Shown piece by piece: positions 36,164 through 48,051 of a stretch of 64,000 nt of DNA; within the stretch, counting starts at the first letter, position 1, and every line of letters starts with the position of its first letter. The stretch is taken from NCBI GenBank assembly GCA_964019155.1, contig OZ025240.1, forward strand, positions 32,857,507-32,921,506, read 5' to 3'. The DNA is from Osedax fenrisi (taxonomy: Eukaryota > Annelida > Polychaeta > Sabellida > Siboglinidae). The position numbers and the translations under genes are program-made. Under the pieces are notes generated by a model that worked only from the letters and a program-made list of their open reading frames with translations, was not told the DNA's origin and ran no database searches.

Positions 36164-36488
36164 TTTATTTACAGGAAATTTATTTATTTATTTTAAATTT
36201 AGTTTAATATATGTCATGATAAATATATTAGTATATATAATACATATACATATATACAAATAAAAATAAAACTGTATGTATACATAAGTTTAACATATAT
36301 GTATTTAACATATATATATATATATATATATATATAAATTTATTTACAGGACGTTTATTTTTTTTTTTTTAATTTAGTTTAATATATGTCATGATAAATA
36401 TATTAGTATATATAATACATATACATATATACAAATACAAATAAAACTGTATGTATACATAAGTTTAACAGATATGTATTTAACATAT
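36164..36488. repeat. Tandem duplication, ~176-bp period
   Basis: Two direct copies (36164-36310 and 36340-36488) from TTATTTACAGGA through AATATATGTCATGATAAAT to GTATTTAACATATATA, each ending in a TA run. They differ at only a few positions. Confidence 0.85.
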
Positions 36489-36512
36489 ATATATATATAT
36501 ATATATATAAAT

Positions 36513-36560
<48 letters not shown>

Positions 36561-36715
36561 TATACTTATATGTACTATAGTATGTGCAATGCACATTGTG
36601 CATACAACATATGTGTTAAAATACAATTACATGGGTGATGAATAACAATTATGATATGACAACCTATATATATATATATATATATATAATATTATAATAC
36701 AACTATGGAGATTAG

Positions 36716-36753
<38 letters not shown>

Positions 36754-36778
36754 TAATATAATATATATGTAATAAATA

Positions 36779-36816
<38 letters not shown>

Positions 36817-36821
<5 letters not shown>

Positions 36822-36953
36822 CGTTGTTCTTTATAATTGTGTTAATAGATAATTAATATATATATACCTACTAAATTAAATTTAAAATGTATACCACTAT
36901 TATAATATGTATGGACATATATTTATATGGTTAGGATGTAGTAGATATTGATT

Positions 36954-36957
<4 letters not shown>
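36817..36957. repeat. Direct repeat flanking the retrotransposon, left copy
   Basis: ACGTTGTTCTTTATAATTGTG through TATGGACATATATTTATATG to TTCAATA, preceded by a TA run. The same block with a few changes lies at 41537-41667, just beyond the other end of the CR1/L2-like element. Confidence 0.85.
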
Positions 36958-37023
<66 letters not shown>

Positions 37024-37159
37024 AAAATAGTTTATTGACTAACAAAACATTATATGTTTATCGGCGTCATATATAATAAAATAAAAATAAACAAAAAATA
37101 ATATATAGAACGAAAACTAGAACAATACATAATATCGAGAACAATGATATTAAATGGAA

Positions 37160-40136
37160 TTACAAATAAAGAAAATATTTATATAATGTACGTTTAAATA
37201 ATGACTCAGATTTAGTTATACGTATATCAGTTGGTAATAAGTTCCAATATTTTGGTGCTGCAACAGCAAATGCTGCTTCAGAAAATCTCGTAGAAGTAAT
37301 TGGTTGGTGTAGAACCAGTGTGGATCCAGAGCGGCGAGGTCGGGAGTCGGAACTAATTGATATTAACGTAGCGAGATATTCGGGAATAGATCGGTAAATG
37401 GCTCTTTGCGTTATGCACAGGAGACGAAACTTGCATTGAGAATGAAACGGAAGCCAACCAAGAGAAATCATCAGAGATGTAATCGAAACATCCATACGAC
37501 GTTTGAGCTTGTACAGTATTCTAACCGCACGACGTTGAATATTTTCAAATCTGTGCATTAAATAAAGTGGGAGAGTAGTATATAATGAGCAACAATAGCG
37601 AAGTCTACTGAATACAAGGGAGTCGAGTAAATACTTCGTTAAGTTATAAGTAAGTTTATTACGTGTCTTTCTAATATTGTAAAGATAATAGTTAGCTATA
37701 CGAATTACATTTGTTATTTGTAACGATACATTGAACTTGTTATCAAAGGTAATACCTAGTATAGTCACTGATTCGGAAATAGGAAGGGAGCGTAAAAAAG
37801 GATGGGATATAGTTAAAGGAGAAGAGGATCTAGATAAAATAATGGTATTAGTTTTAGCCATATTTAATGATAATGAGTTAGTGGAGAACCATGTAATTAA
37901 TTCAGTAATGCAGTTATAAATAGTTAATTTAATAGATTCAGTGTTACATGATGGTGGGAAGGACGTGTAAATTTGCAAATCATCTGCATAAAGATGATAA
38001 TGTAGATGAGGATATTTAAGAAATATTGATCTAATAGGTAATATATAGATTATGAATAAAATGGGCCCGAGTACGGAGCCTTGCGGAACACCGTATGAGT
38101 TAGTAAATAGTTGTGATAAAGAAGAATTAATTCTAACAGAAGAAGTTCTATTTGAGACAAAGGACATGAACCAGTTGAGTACTTGACCATTAATTCCTAT
38201 CTCCAGCAGGCGATACGAAAGAATAATAAGATTAAGAGAGTCAAAAGCGCACGATAAATCTAGTAGAATAAGATAACATGGGCTTTTGGTGTCAAGAGAT
38301 AAAAGAATGTCGCTGAAAATAAGGTTGAGGGCAGTTTCTGTGCTGCGGTGTGTGAGATAAGCACTTTGAAAACAATCAGCAATATTGTTTGTAGTTATAT
38401 AATGTATTAACTGGGTTGAAATAACTCGTTCTAAAGTCTTTGATATTGACGAGAGTTGGGATATTGGTCTGTAGTTAGTCAAGTTTGAGTGATCTAAAGT
38501 CGGTTTTTTAAGTAGTGGGGTAATATACGAGTGTTTCATCGATTGTGGAACAGTAGAAGTAATAAGAGATACATTGATAATATTAGTAATCAAACCAATT
38601 ATATAGGGAGAAATGGAACGAAGTAAGACCAATGGAACAGGATCTAAAGGGGAGTGAGATTTGAGGGAAGTCACTAATGAAAGAACAAATGCCTGAGATG
38701 GAAGGGTAAAACAAGACCAATGATTTGAAGAGGTAATGAAAGTAACATCAAATAGTGCGACATCAAATCTTGGGAGAGAATCGATAACATTAGATATCTT
38801 TCGTTGAAAGAAATTGGAAAAAGCAGTGCACAGATAGGAGTCAGAATGGTCAGGAAGACCTCTATTCTGATCTCGACCGATTAATTTAAATGAAAGTTGA
38901 AATGCTTGTTTGGAAGACATACAAAAGTTATTTAACTTATCAGTAAAGTAGGAGGATTTTAATGTGATAAGTTTAGTCCTATAGAGTGAACGGCATACTT
39001 TGAAAGATTTAAGATCAGATTCAAGGTTAGATACTTGATATCTATTTTGGAGTTTTCTAAGTGTTCGACGTAGGTTTACTAGTTCATTGTTAAACCAAGG
39101 TGATTTGGAAAATTATCGATTAATGGATTTAATGACAGGAGCAAATATTTCAAGAGAATTTGAGATAGCAGCATTAACATTGTCGTAAAGAGAGTCAACT
39201 ACGAGCAACGACTGAGGATTATCAAGTCGTGAAAATATAGAATTTACAAATGAAGGAATGTTAATAGTAGATATCTTCCTAAAAGAACGCTCTGGTCGGG
39301 GAGAGGTAGATGGTGGTAATATCAACTCAAACGTAACTACAAAGTGATCAGAAATTAGAAAACTTTGAGAAGGAGATGAAACAATTTCAGATGAAGATGG
39401 TGATATAACTAGATCAATGCAATTACCATTCGTATTAGTGGTAAAAAGTATATGTTGCGTGAGAGAGAACTCATTGATCAAACTTTTTAAAGATGATGCA
39501 GCAGGATAAGATCTAGTATATTGTATGTTAAAATCGCCAAGATTTATAGTGTTATCTGAAGAGATCCTTTCAAAAATAGATGTTAGATCAACTAAAAATT
39601 CAGTGAAGGAGGACGGTAGGAAAAGAAGGAGGACAGTAAATTAGAACAAAATATATTGTACAAGAAGATGGAAACTTAAGATTGCAGATCATCATTTCAC
39701 ACGATGAGAAAGACGGAATGGTAGTGGAGACAAGTTTCAATTTAGATGAGTAAATTAATATAAGACCACCACCACGACAAGGAATAGATCTATTAGCAAT
39801 AGTTATATTATACCCTTGAGGTATTAGTTGTGATGATAGAGCAGTGTCTTTATCAGTCAGCCAGGTTTCTGTAATTGCCGTTATAAGACATTTTGAATCA
39901 ATAATAGATTGAGCTATAATATCAACTTTATTACGAACAGATCTCGAATTAATTAATTGAAATAAATACTTATAATCATTATGATAACAAAGTAAATCAG
40001 AGGGAGAAGAGCCTTTTTTGGATTTCAGATAATGTTCATATGAATTTGACCATTGAAGGAATTCATTTACATCAGGGATATATGGATTTGATTTCCAATC
40101 GATACCATATGTTTCCGAGTTACTTGTATTAATCAA
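37160..40136 (-). pseudogene. ORF2: endonuclease-reverse transcriptase, two lesions
   Basis: The endonuclease part (40136-39116) shows ITETWL, CRGGGLILIYSS, LGDFNI and ISDHF, the usual AP-endonuclease landmarks. The reverse transcriptase part lies in a 586-codon open stretch (38920-37160): LLDLSCAFDSLN near residue 220, GVPQGSVLGPILF near 275 and the catalytic YADD near 311. A thumb-like region (SRLRYCCSLYTTLP) and a conserved C-terminus (FSEAAFAVAAPKYWNLLP) follow. Lesions: a +1 frameshift at about 39600 just after YCPPSFPTVLLH, and an in-frame TAA at 39113-39115 before a SPWFNNELVNLRR motif. The frame overlaps the end of ORF1 by a few bases. The enzyme would reverse-transcribe its own RNA at a nicked target site. 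It is now probably inactive. Confidence 0.92.
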
Positions 40137-40969
40137 ATTACGAAGTTTATAGAAAGACTGCGCATATTAAGTACACACTTAAATTTCGTCAGAGAAGATT
40201 TAGAAGCGTGGAAGTAAATACGTCCAATTTTCATTATATCACTGGCAATGAAAGGACGAATGAATAATGATTTGAAATCAGTTGGTTGAAGATCAGATCT
40301 GGAGTTAATTAAACTATCAATTATGCTTGATGAAGATACTACTAGATTAGCATAGTGAGAAATGAATGAGTAATCTGTAATGGTATTAGAATCGAGTTCT
40401 AGTTGTTTGAATAGTGATTTAATGTATGTAAGATTTCTATCGTCAGGTGAAGAGCATGACAAGATGTTAGGAGTTGGTTTAGTAACGGTAGGTTTATGCG
40501 TCGGTAATGTTGATTTAACGATATCAATAAAAGATTTAGAGGTAGTTTTATTTAATGTATCTGGAAGTGAGGATAAGGCGGATGAAATATTATTAAGAAT
40601 AGTTGAAGTGTTTGACTTCATAGTGTGAGATGATTTTTTAAATTAAATTATTTCTGAATTCATTATGTCAAGTTTTTGATTAATATTTGTAGTAATATTA
40701 GTAAGGTAATCAAGTTTATCATCATTAGTATTAAATTTAGGGTTAGTTAATTCAGTAATATTTTCAGTTGGTTTAACTATACACGATTCACATATAAATT
40801 TAAAGTGTTGCGAAGATAGAATATAAATCGCATATTTCGACTGGGAAATATTCGTATAATCATTTGGTAGTATATAAGTATTATACAAACATTCAAAGTG
40901 AATTGAATATCCACAAGCGCATTTAATACATTTAGTATTTAATGGTTTTGTGCATGAATTACAATCCAT
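40137..40969 (-). pseudogene. ORF1 with PHD-type zinc finger, one in-frame stop
   Basis: Starts MDCNSCTKPLNTKCIKCACG. Cys3, Cys6, Cys14, Cys17, His24 and Cys27, with a later CESC, give a Cys4-His-Cys3 PHD-like pattern, as reported for ORF1 of CR1/L2-group elements. A TAA at 40643-40645 splits the frame. It continues in the same frame after seven codons with a Ser/Thr-rich linker and a C-terminal domain (SLFIRPFIASDIMKIGRIYF). The stop codon at 40133-40135 overlaps the ORF2 frame. ORF1 proteins of such elements bind the element RNA. Confidence 0.85.
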
Positions 40970-41500
40970 TATATTGTATGATATGATTTAAAGAAAGAAA
41001 TCAATGAATCGAAACGTTCAGAAAATCAATAAAACAAAACAATACAATTATAAATATCAGTATAAAATACTTATATAAATATATACATATATATATAGAT
41101 ACAGGTAAATATGTGTATATATATTCACATAGATACACACACATATAAACATAAATATATATATATGTATTGATTAAAGTATTAATAAAGTTACTATAAG
41201 CACACATGCAATATAATTATAAATATTAAATAAATATAAGATCCTTGATAAATTGTACTAAACTCAAGGTACCGACGGTTTAAAGTACGGGTAACCGATA
41301 ACCAGAGCGATCCAGGCACGGGAGATCCTCCTGGACAGGTACCGAGTAACAAGTAGACAAGTTGTTGAACAATTTATTAATGTGTGATGAATATACAAAA
41401 ATGATGGAAATGCGTCACGATAATGTTGTACATTTGTTATTAAACAATGCAAATTGAATGAATAGAAAAACAAGACTGTTCACGACGAGATGCGGAAACA

Positions 41501-41536
<36 letters not shown>

Positions 41537-41541
<5 letters not shown>

Positions 41542-41667
41542 TGTTGTTCTTTATAATTGTGTTAATAGATAATTAAATATACTAAATTAAATTTAAAATG
41601 TACCACGATTATAATATGTATGGACATATATTTGTATGGTTAGGACATAGTAGATGTTGTTTCAATA
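41537..41667. repeat. Direct repeat flanking the retrotransposon, right copy
   Basis: Matches 36817-36957 with a few substitutions and a small deletion in the TA part. It is preceded by a TA run at 41503-41536, as in the left copy. Confidence 0.85.
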
Positions 41668-41785
41668 ACCGTTTTCATATAATGACGCACACAATTTTAT
41701 CAATATATACAAATATTTATTTCAGATCACATCTTTAATATTACCCGCTAAAAGGTGGCCACATTACCCGCTTCTATATATATAT
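41668..41785. other. Short intergenic stretch
   Basis: Contains ATTACCCGC-TAAAA-GGTGGCCACATTACCCGC, shared (inverted) with 35568. No gene. Confidence 0.4.
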
Positions 41786-42384
41786 ATGAGAATATCATTA
41801 ATGATAAATGTAAGGGCAGTTTCGGTACTAAGATGAGGAAGATACGCACTTTGATAGTTATCAACAATAGCATTGGACATACTGTAATTAATAAGTTGAG
41901 TGGTTACAACTCGTTCTAAGGTCTTAGATATTAATGATAACTGGGATATTGGACGATAACTTGATAAATTAGATTGGTCAAGAGTAGTTTTTTAAAAATC
42001 GGAATAATCTATGAATATTTCATTGAGTGTGGAACAATATATGATATAAGATATCTATGAATTAGTTTAGCGATAATCCAATACAATATGTTGATAATGA
42101 ACTAGTGATTGAATGGAATATGAGCAAGAGGGAATTGGTTTTCAAGGATGTCATCAAAGAGAGTACAATGTCCTATGTGGGAAGCGAAAAACATGACCAA
42201 TGATTCAGATTGGATGTTAAATTGAGATTACGTCGTGCCGAGTTGATGTTTGGAAGTAGGGAAGAGTACTCGAATACCGACACCCTAACTATAAATCACC
42301 ATAACTTTATTATTTCTCAATTAAATATTTCCAAATGTTATGTATAAGTATTAAGTAGGTATATACATATAATAGCTATTTTTA

Positions 42385-42516
42385 AATTTAATTTAATTTG
42401 TTTAACTCTGAGATAACAGGAGTGTCGATATTACAGGCACTGCCTCGAATACCGACACATTGGCACATAATATCGACACTCCTGTTATCTCAGAGTTAAA
42501 CAAATTAAATTAAATT
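42385..42516. repeat. Palindrome with 49-bp arms
   Basis: Arms 42385-42433 and 42468-42516 (TTTAACTCTGAGATAACAGG then AGTGTCGATATTA, and inverse) around a 34-bp loop. Confidence 0.9.
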
Positions 42517-42549
42517 TTGACACACCCTAAATATTTAGATATTTCTATA

Positions 42550-43947
42550 TATATATATGGTATACCATGCAACTAAAAGCATAAATAATGGCAAAGCTTG
42601 CGGATTAGATGAAATTCCAGCTTAAGTTTGGAAACTGACAGAATTTCAAAATATTTTTCTAAATTTCTGTAACAGCGTATATTCTCAAAATCAAATAAAA
42701 AGATGGACTGAAGGCTGTCATTTACTGTTCCCGAAGAAAGGAGACATTTCTCAGGCCAACAATTATAGAGGTATAACCCTAACGTCCATTGCAGCAACAC
42801 ATTATAATTTGATGATCATAAATCGCATAAGACCGGAAATCGATCCTATCCTACGGAAAAAAACAGAACGAAGAAATTGTTTGTAGACTTCACCAAAGCA
42901 TTTGATTCGATACATCGCGGTAAAATGAAAAATATTCTCTCTGCGTATGGAATACTCACAGAAACAGTAGAAGCAATCATGATACTCTATCGATAAACAA
43001 GATAAATCGTTAGATCACCAAATGGAGATACACTATACTTCGTAGATCACTACTGGGGTATTACAAGGAGACACGCTTGCACCTTTCCTTTTTATAACAT
43101 GTTTAGACTATACATAGGCCTATATGTCTTGAAAAATCACTAGATGGTAATAAACATCTCGGTCTCACCATAAAAAACGAATGAGAAGCCGACATCCTGC
43201 AATATATAACTGATACTGATTATGCTGATGATTTAGCCATTACATCAGATAACGTTGTAGATGCGAATATAATGCTACATAAAATCGAAGCTGAAATAGG
43301 ATTAGGTGTAAATGCAAAAAATAATAGTTGTATAAAAAGTCTAAAGGGTAAGATCATCAAACAAGTAAATGATTTCAAGTATCTTGGAAGCTATGTCGCA
43401 TCTACTGATCATGACTTCAATGTAAGGATTGGACAGGCTTGTGCCGCACTAAACAATATGATATCAATATGGAAATCTAATCTCTCTGTAAAGCTGAATA
43501 AAAATGTCTTTAGGGCCACAGTCGAATCGATCCTTGTATATGGCTCCATCACATGGACATTGGCATATTCTATAGAGAAAAAGATTGATGGAGCATATAC
43601 AAGAATGCTACGCGCTGCCTTAAATAAAAGATGGCAATACGTCTAATAATGAATTATATGGAAATATCCCAAAGATCACGATTACAATTAAAGAACATAG
43701 GATGTGTTTCTCAGGACATTGTTGGCGAAGCAGAGAAGAAATGATCAGCGAAGTGCTTATATGGGAACCTTTACATGGGCAACGAAAACCTGGACGGCCT
43801 AATAAGACATATAGGACCTACTGCACAACTTAGAGAAGACAGCGGATGCACTACAGATTAACTGAAGACGGTGATGGGAAACATAGATGAATGGGGAAAA
43901 CGTGTCATGCTATGCCGAGCAAGCTCGACCTGGTAAGGTAAGGTAAT
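42550..43947 (+). pseudogene. RTE-like reverse transcriptase fragment
   Basis: Plus-strand translation shows GKACGLDEIPA, then FPKKGDISQANNYRGITLTS, then a broken LFVDFTKAFDSI-like region, then VLQGDTLAP-like and YADDLAI-like motifs. A clean 124-codon stretch follows (43272-43646) with VNDFKYLGSYVAST and ATVESILVYGSITWTL. This order (RT fingers, FDSI, GDTLAP, DD, FKYLG) belongs to the RTE-like group, different from the CR1/L2 element nearby. The endonuclease is absent (5' truncation). Multiple stops and frameshifts lie before 43272. The 3' end carries GGTAAGGTAAGGTAA, a short tandem tail typical of such insertions. Confidence 0.82.
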
Positions 43948-44106
43948 ATACCATATATTATTTAATATCCACTATCCAATCAGAATTAAATGGGCGTTAA
44001 TTTTAGTTAATACACGCAATTAATATGTATTCTTAATAAGTTACAATATATTGTTATAACCATATATTCATGTATATATATATATATATATATATATTTA
44101 TAGTTA

Positions 44107-44712
44107 GGGGAAAGGTGGATAGTAGTGACAGTTTTGAATACATTGCAATAACTCTTAACTCTTAAACTATTGATCCTCTATATAACGTTTTTTTTATATT
44201 GTATATAAATTAAAATTATCTAACTAATTGCTATTAAATTTTTTTAATATAATCGTTAACACTTGAGATAACGAGGGTGTAATTATTATACTCCAATGCG
44301 GGTAGTAATGACACCCCGAGGGTAGTCATGACATGTTGATCATAATTGATCGTAGAAATATTTCCAATAATCATAAATTAATATGAATTATATTTTCTTA
44401 TATATATTAAATTCATCTTTAGTATAAGACTTTAATTTTCTATTTTCCATTAAATATCAAGGAATTAAAAATAAAAATACTTTTATAAAAACTTATAACG
44501 TAATTTTTTAAGAATATATTCACAAAATCGATTAATTGATTTAATTTATTTTTATTGAAAATTAAGGAAATAAAAAATACTTATGTCAATAAAGCTTGTG
44601 AATACCCACAACTTTCATATATAAATAAATGTAATTTGACTTGTAGTTTTTGATATACGTGGGGTGTCATTACTATACACCTGCCACTATAGTATACTAT
44701 CCACCTTTCCCC
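44107..44712. mobile_element. TA-flanked MITE, GGGGAAAGGTGGATAG type
   Basis: Inverted ends GGGGAAAGGTGGATAGTA match exactly at both termini and are flanked by TA (44105-06 and 44713-14). 606 bp, non-coding. It carries GGGTAGTAATGACACCCC and GGGGTGTCATTACTATACAC as internal inverse blocks. Confidence 0.9.
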
Positions 44713-46956
44713 TATATATGTATATTATTAGGTATGTATATTCATTAAATGAATATTATCATAACGCACGCACATTATAAACAAATAATGCTGCTTGGTT
44801 ATATAATTGAAAGTGTGTCGATATTACGTACAATTAGGGTGTCGGTATTATGAAAATGTTTGTTGCTTAGGTAAACGTCATTAACTTTGTAACAAATTAT
44901 GAAAAATACAAAATCTTTTCGGCATATTGTAAAATATAATTAGATCTATATGATGTATTTAAAATATTTAAAATATCTTAATTTTCAAAGGATTGAGAAT
45001 CGATATCATACTTGAAAAATTTCATAAATTTAGAGTTTTAACGATAAAATCATTTTTTTGATTATAATTATAAAAAATATTATTATTAAAAATAAAAGTA
45101 CACTTATATGAATTAGAATTATATTGATTCACATTTCATACATTAATTATTTTTTGACTGGAATTATATTTTAGGAGATCTCTAGGGTGTCGATATTACG
45201 TGCATGTCGATATTAGAGCACTCTCCCCTATAGGGGATGTATACATTGTATACAATGTATACATTGATAGTGCTAGAAATATTTTGTTGGAAGAAATTGG
45301 CAAATGAACAAAAATCAGGTTGGTTAGGAAAATGCTTAGTCTGGATTTTACCTACTCAGGTGAAAGATAATTTATAAGCTTGCTTAGAAGATATTCCATA
45401 ACAACCAAGCATATAAGTGAACCAAATAGTCATACTTCACTTCATATATGCCTACGTTGAGGTCTATGAAGTAGTTGCCTCAAATTAACAAGTTCAATAT
45501 TAAACCAGGTAAACTTAGAATACGTTCGGTTGATAAGAGTATTGGAGGATACAAAAATATCAAGCGAATGATATAATGCCAAATTAAAATAATCAAAAAG
45601 TGTGGACAAATCAGAAAATATACTGTTGTTAAGTTGATGTAATACAGAGTTAACACACATTGGTTTATCAATATTGAGATTTTATGAAAAGATCTAGAAG
45701 GTCGATTAATTTGTATCACCGGCAATTTCAAATCAAATAATATGGCAAAGTGAGAAGATATTAGAGAACTGAATGGGATATGAAATTGATTTAGAATCAA
45801 CTTAATATAAAAAAGTCAATATTATTACTATTAAGTATACCTATATATATAAGTGTTACCTAGTGTTAGTAGTAAAGAAAACATGTTGCGTCAGGGAATA
45901 CTCAAATATAAGTTTATTCAGAGATAAGGAAGCATAATTTTCATTATAAATTTGAATATTAAAATCACCAAGAATAACCGTGTTAACCGATATGAATGTT
46001 ACAGATTAGAATTCCATATGAAGAGAAACATGGGGTGGATGACAAAATAAGCTTAAGTTACGATGAGAATAAAAGAACTAGGCCGCCACGAAGATGTGAC
46101 GAATACTTATTAGCACACATGCTATTATTGCAATACTTTAAAACCATTATGGGTCAGTTGGGAAGCTAGAGCAGAATTATCAATAGTTAGTCAAGTCTCA
46201 GTAATAGCAGATATAGAACAATTAGAATCAATAATTAATTGTGTAATCAAATCAATTTATTTCGTAATGATCTAGCATCGAGGAGTTGAAAAAAATACTT
46301 TTTAGGAGAGTGCACTGTTATTCAATCAACATTTGGATCTTTTGTACGCGATTCATAGAAAGAATCACATGATTGGGACCATTTATCAAATAATTTTCTT
46401 TTTCCATTGTAGTAACCACTTACTGTGTAAGTACTATAATCTACAAATGGATATAAACTAAATTTGTTTTATTTAGTATATATATACATATTCTCGGTAA
46501 ATCTTCTCATTTTATTTCCAAAAGATACTCTACCACTTGTAAGTTTAGGAGAAATATTTCCGAGATAAGATGGACGATAATTAAAATTTATTTTTTCATA
46601 TTTTTTAGTGCTATCGTTTGGGTTGGTTGGATATTTGATTCTGTTACTGCTATTCTTTGATCCATTAATTTATCTGCTTTTTTAATTTTAGTTAGAAAAC
46701 CAAATATGTTGTTGTTGTTTGATCATGATAGGGTAACTATTTATTAATTACAATTAAATTATTAACATTTATTTTTAATAATTACCATAATTTTAGAAAA
46801 TATTTTATAAAACCATAAATACTGAATTGGATCCTCACTATAATGTCTATGACTAAAATACATATATTCTAATAAATAAATATAAATAAAATTATAAAAT
46901 AAAAATATTAATATAATAGAATATCTAGTAAATACTATATGAAAAAAACTGTATGT

Positions 46957-47020
46957 GAAACAAGTTTTAGGGGCCTGCCTTACCCACACAGGCCCCCCAC
47001 CGTGGCTACGGGCCTGGTAC
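46957..47020 (-). mobile_element. GC-rich transposon end
   Basis: On the minus strand CAGGCCCGTAGCCACGGTGG leads into GGGGCCTGTGTGGGTAAGGC, with a GGGGCCTG/CAGGCCCC hairpin. CAGG-CCGTAGCC-type termini are common at ends of DNA transposons. The partner end is not identified. Confidence 0.45.
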
Positions 47021-47029
47021 ATTAGAATA

Positions 47030-47310
47030 GTACAAGCTTGGTCAGCATAAACATTATCTGGAAATACAAAATGTCAGATAATTTCAAAAGAAAATTTTTC
47101 AGATCAGCCATTGAATCCATACTTCTTTAAGGTTCTATTAAATGTCCACTAAGATAAAAGTGGACGGAGCATATACTCGCTGGCTCAGAGCTGTGTTGAA
47201 CAAATCTTCGAGGGTACACATGGCAAATAAACAGCTATACGATAGAATACCTAAAATTGCAGTCTCTATACGAGATCAAATATTTAGATTCACGGGACAC
47301 TGCTGAAGAA
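47030..47310 (+). pseudogene. Second RTE-like fragment, C-terminal region
   Basis: Reads ISIIWKYK-, RKFFRSAIESILL- and GAYTRWLRAVLNKS-like pieces in shifting frames, matching the C-terminal part of the fragment ending at 43947 (FRATVESILVYGS, GAYTRMLRAALNK). Same orientation, heavily decayed. Confidence 0.7.
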
Positions 47311-47314
47311 ATAA

Positions 47315-48051
47315 AAATTAACTATTAAATATATTATTTATAAATAAAACATACACATTTGTTATGATACTGTTATTTAATATGTTAATTATTTTAGAAA
47401 ACTAGTTATTTTTTTTTACAATATCTTTTATTGACAAAATATAGATGTATATTACTCATGCCATTAAATGAATAAAATTAGGATAATAAATTAAGCTTAT
47501 ATAATAAATTATCTTTATCCTATATATATAATATAATAATGGATTACATATATTCTATAATTTGTATATTTTGGCTTACTAATAATTTTAAAATCATAGT
47601 TTATTGTAAGTGGTCTTAATTTCAGGAATATAGTACTATAAATATTAAAATGTTCAATTAATTAACTTATACTATAATATATATTTGTTAACAACATAAT
47701 CTACATTTTTGTAATAATAAAATATAGAAACCAAATTAGTTTAATTCTTAAGATAATAGTAAAATTAATAAACTGAATTTATTAATTATATATATATATT
47801 TATATATGTATATATATATATGTTAATAATCTTAACTTAAGATACATTATACAAATTCACAAAGCATAATTAAAAATAATAATATTTAAAGATAAAAGAA
47901 GAGGCCTAAATACTCATTATGCATGAATATAGTAAATAGAACGATAATGAGAGATATATATATTAACAATACTTGTAAATTGGGAATAAATGGCTTATAT
48001 TACATCGAGTGATGATGATGATGATGATGATGATAGTGATGAGGCTGCTGA
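47315..48051. other. AT-rich DNA, 3' flank of the Protein C10 gene
   Basis: No gene seen. A (GAT)n run at 48010-48033 lies just beyond the C10 stop codon and would be in its 3' UTR. Confidence 0.55.

Larger units (their letters stand above)
36958..41500 (-). mobile_element. CR1/L2-like non-LTR retrotransposon, near full length
   Basis: Read on the minus strand: a ~500-bp 5' leader (41500-40970), ORF1 with a PHD-type finger, ORF2 with endonuclease and reverse transcriptase, a short 3' UTR (37159-37021) and a TA-repeat tail (37020-36958). The two-ORF layout, PHD-containing ORF1 and microsatellite tail fit the CR1/L2 group. Only three lesions were seen in ~2.9 kb of coding sequence, so the insertion is fairly young. 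Both ends are bounded by the ~140-bp direct repeats listed separately. Confidence 0.88.
42259..45228. mobile_element. TA-flanked element inserted in the older CR1/L2 copy
   Basis: Left end GGGAAGAGTACTCGAATACC and right end (reverse complement) GGGGAGAGTGCTCTAATATC are inverse partners, both followed by CGACA-type sequence and flanked by TA (42257-58 and 45229-30). The surrounding retroelement resumes at once on either side, which independently fixes the limits. Cargo: a 49-bp-arm palindrome, an RTE-like fragment and a second MITE. Interior motifs GTGTCGATATTA/GTGTCGGTATTA recall the GTGTCCGTATTCGG family. Confidence 0.75.
41786..46460 (-). mobile_element. Second, older CR1/L2-like copy, split by an insertion
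   Basis: Minus-strand similarity to the element at 37-41.5 kb covers 41786-42256 (its reverse-transcriptase region near 38310-38800) and resumes at about 45250-46460 (fingers, endonuclease and ORF1/ORF2 junction). Shared landmarks include ACTCGTTCTAAGGTCTTAGA and AACATGACCAATGATTCAGA. Across the break, ATATTTTGTTGGAAGAAATTGG at 45272 continues exactly where 42256 stops. The translation has many stops. The 3' part beyond ~38300 of the reference copy is missing. 46480-46740 may be the decayed ORF1 region. Confidence 0.8.

Noticed and set aside
40380..40628. 82-codon plus-strand frame
   Set aside because: Shadow of the minus-strand ORF1 of the retrotransposon.
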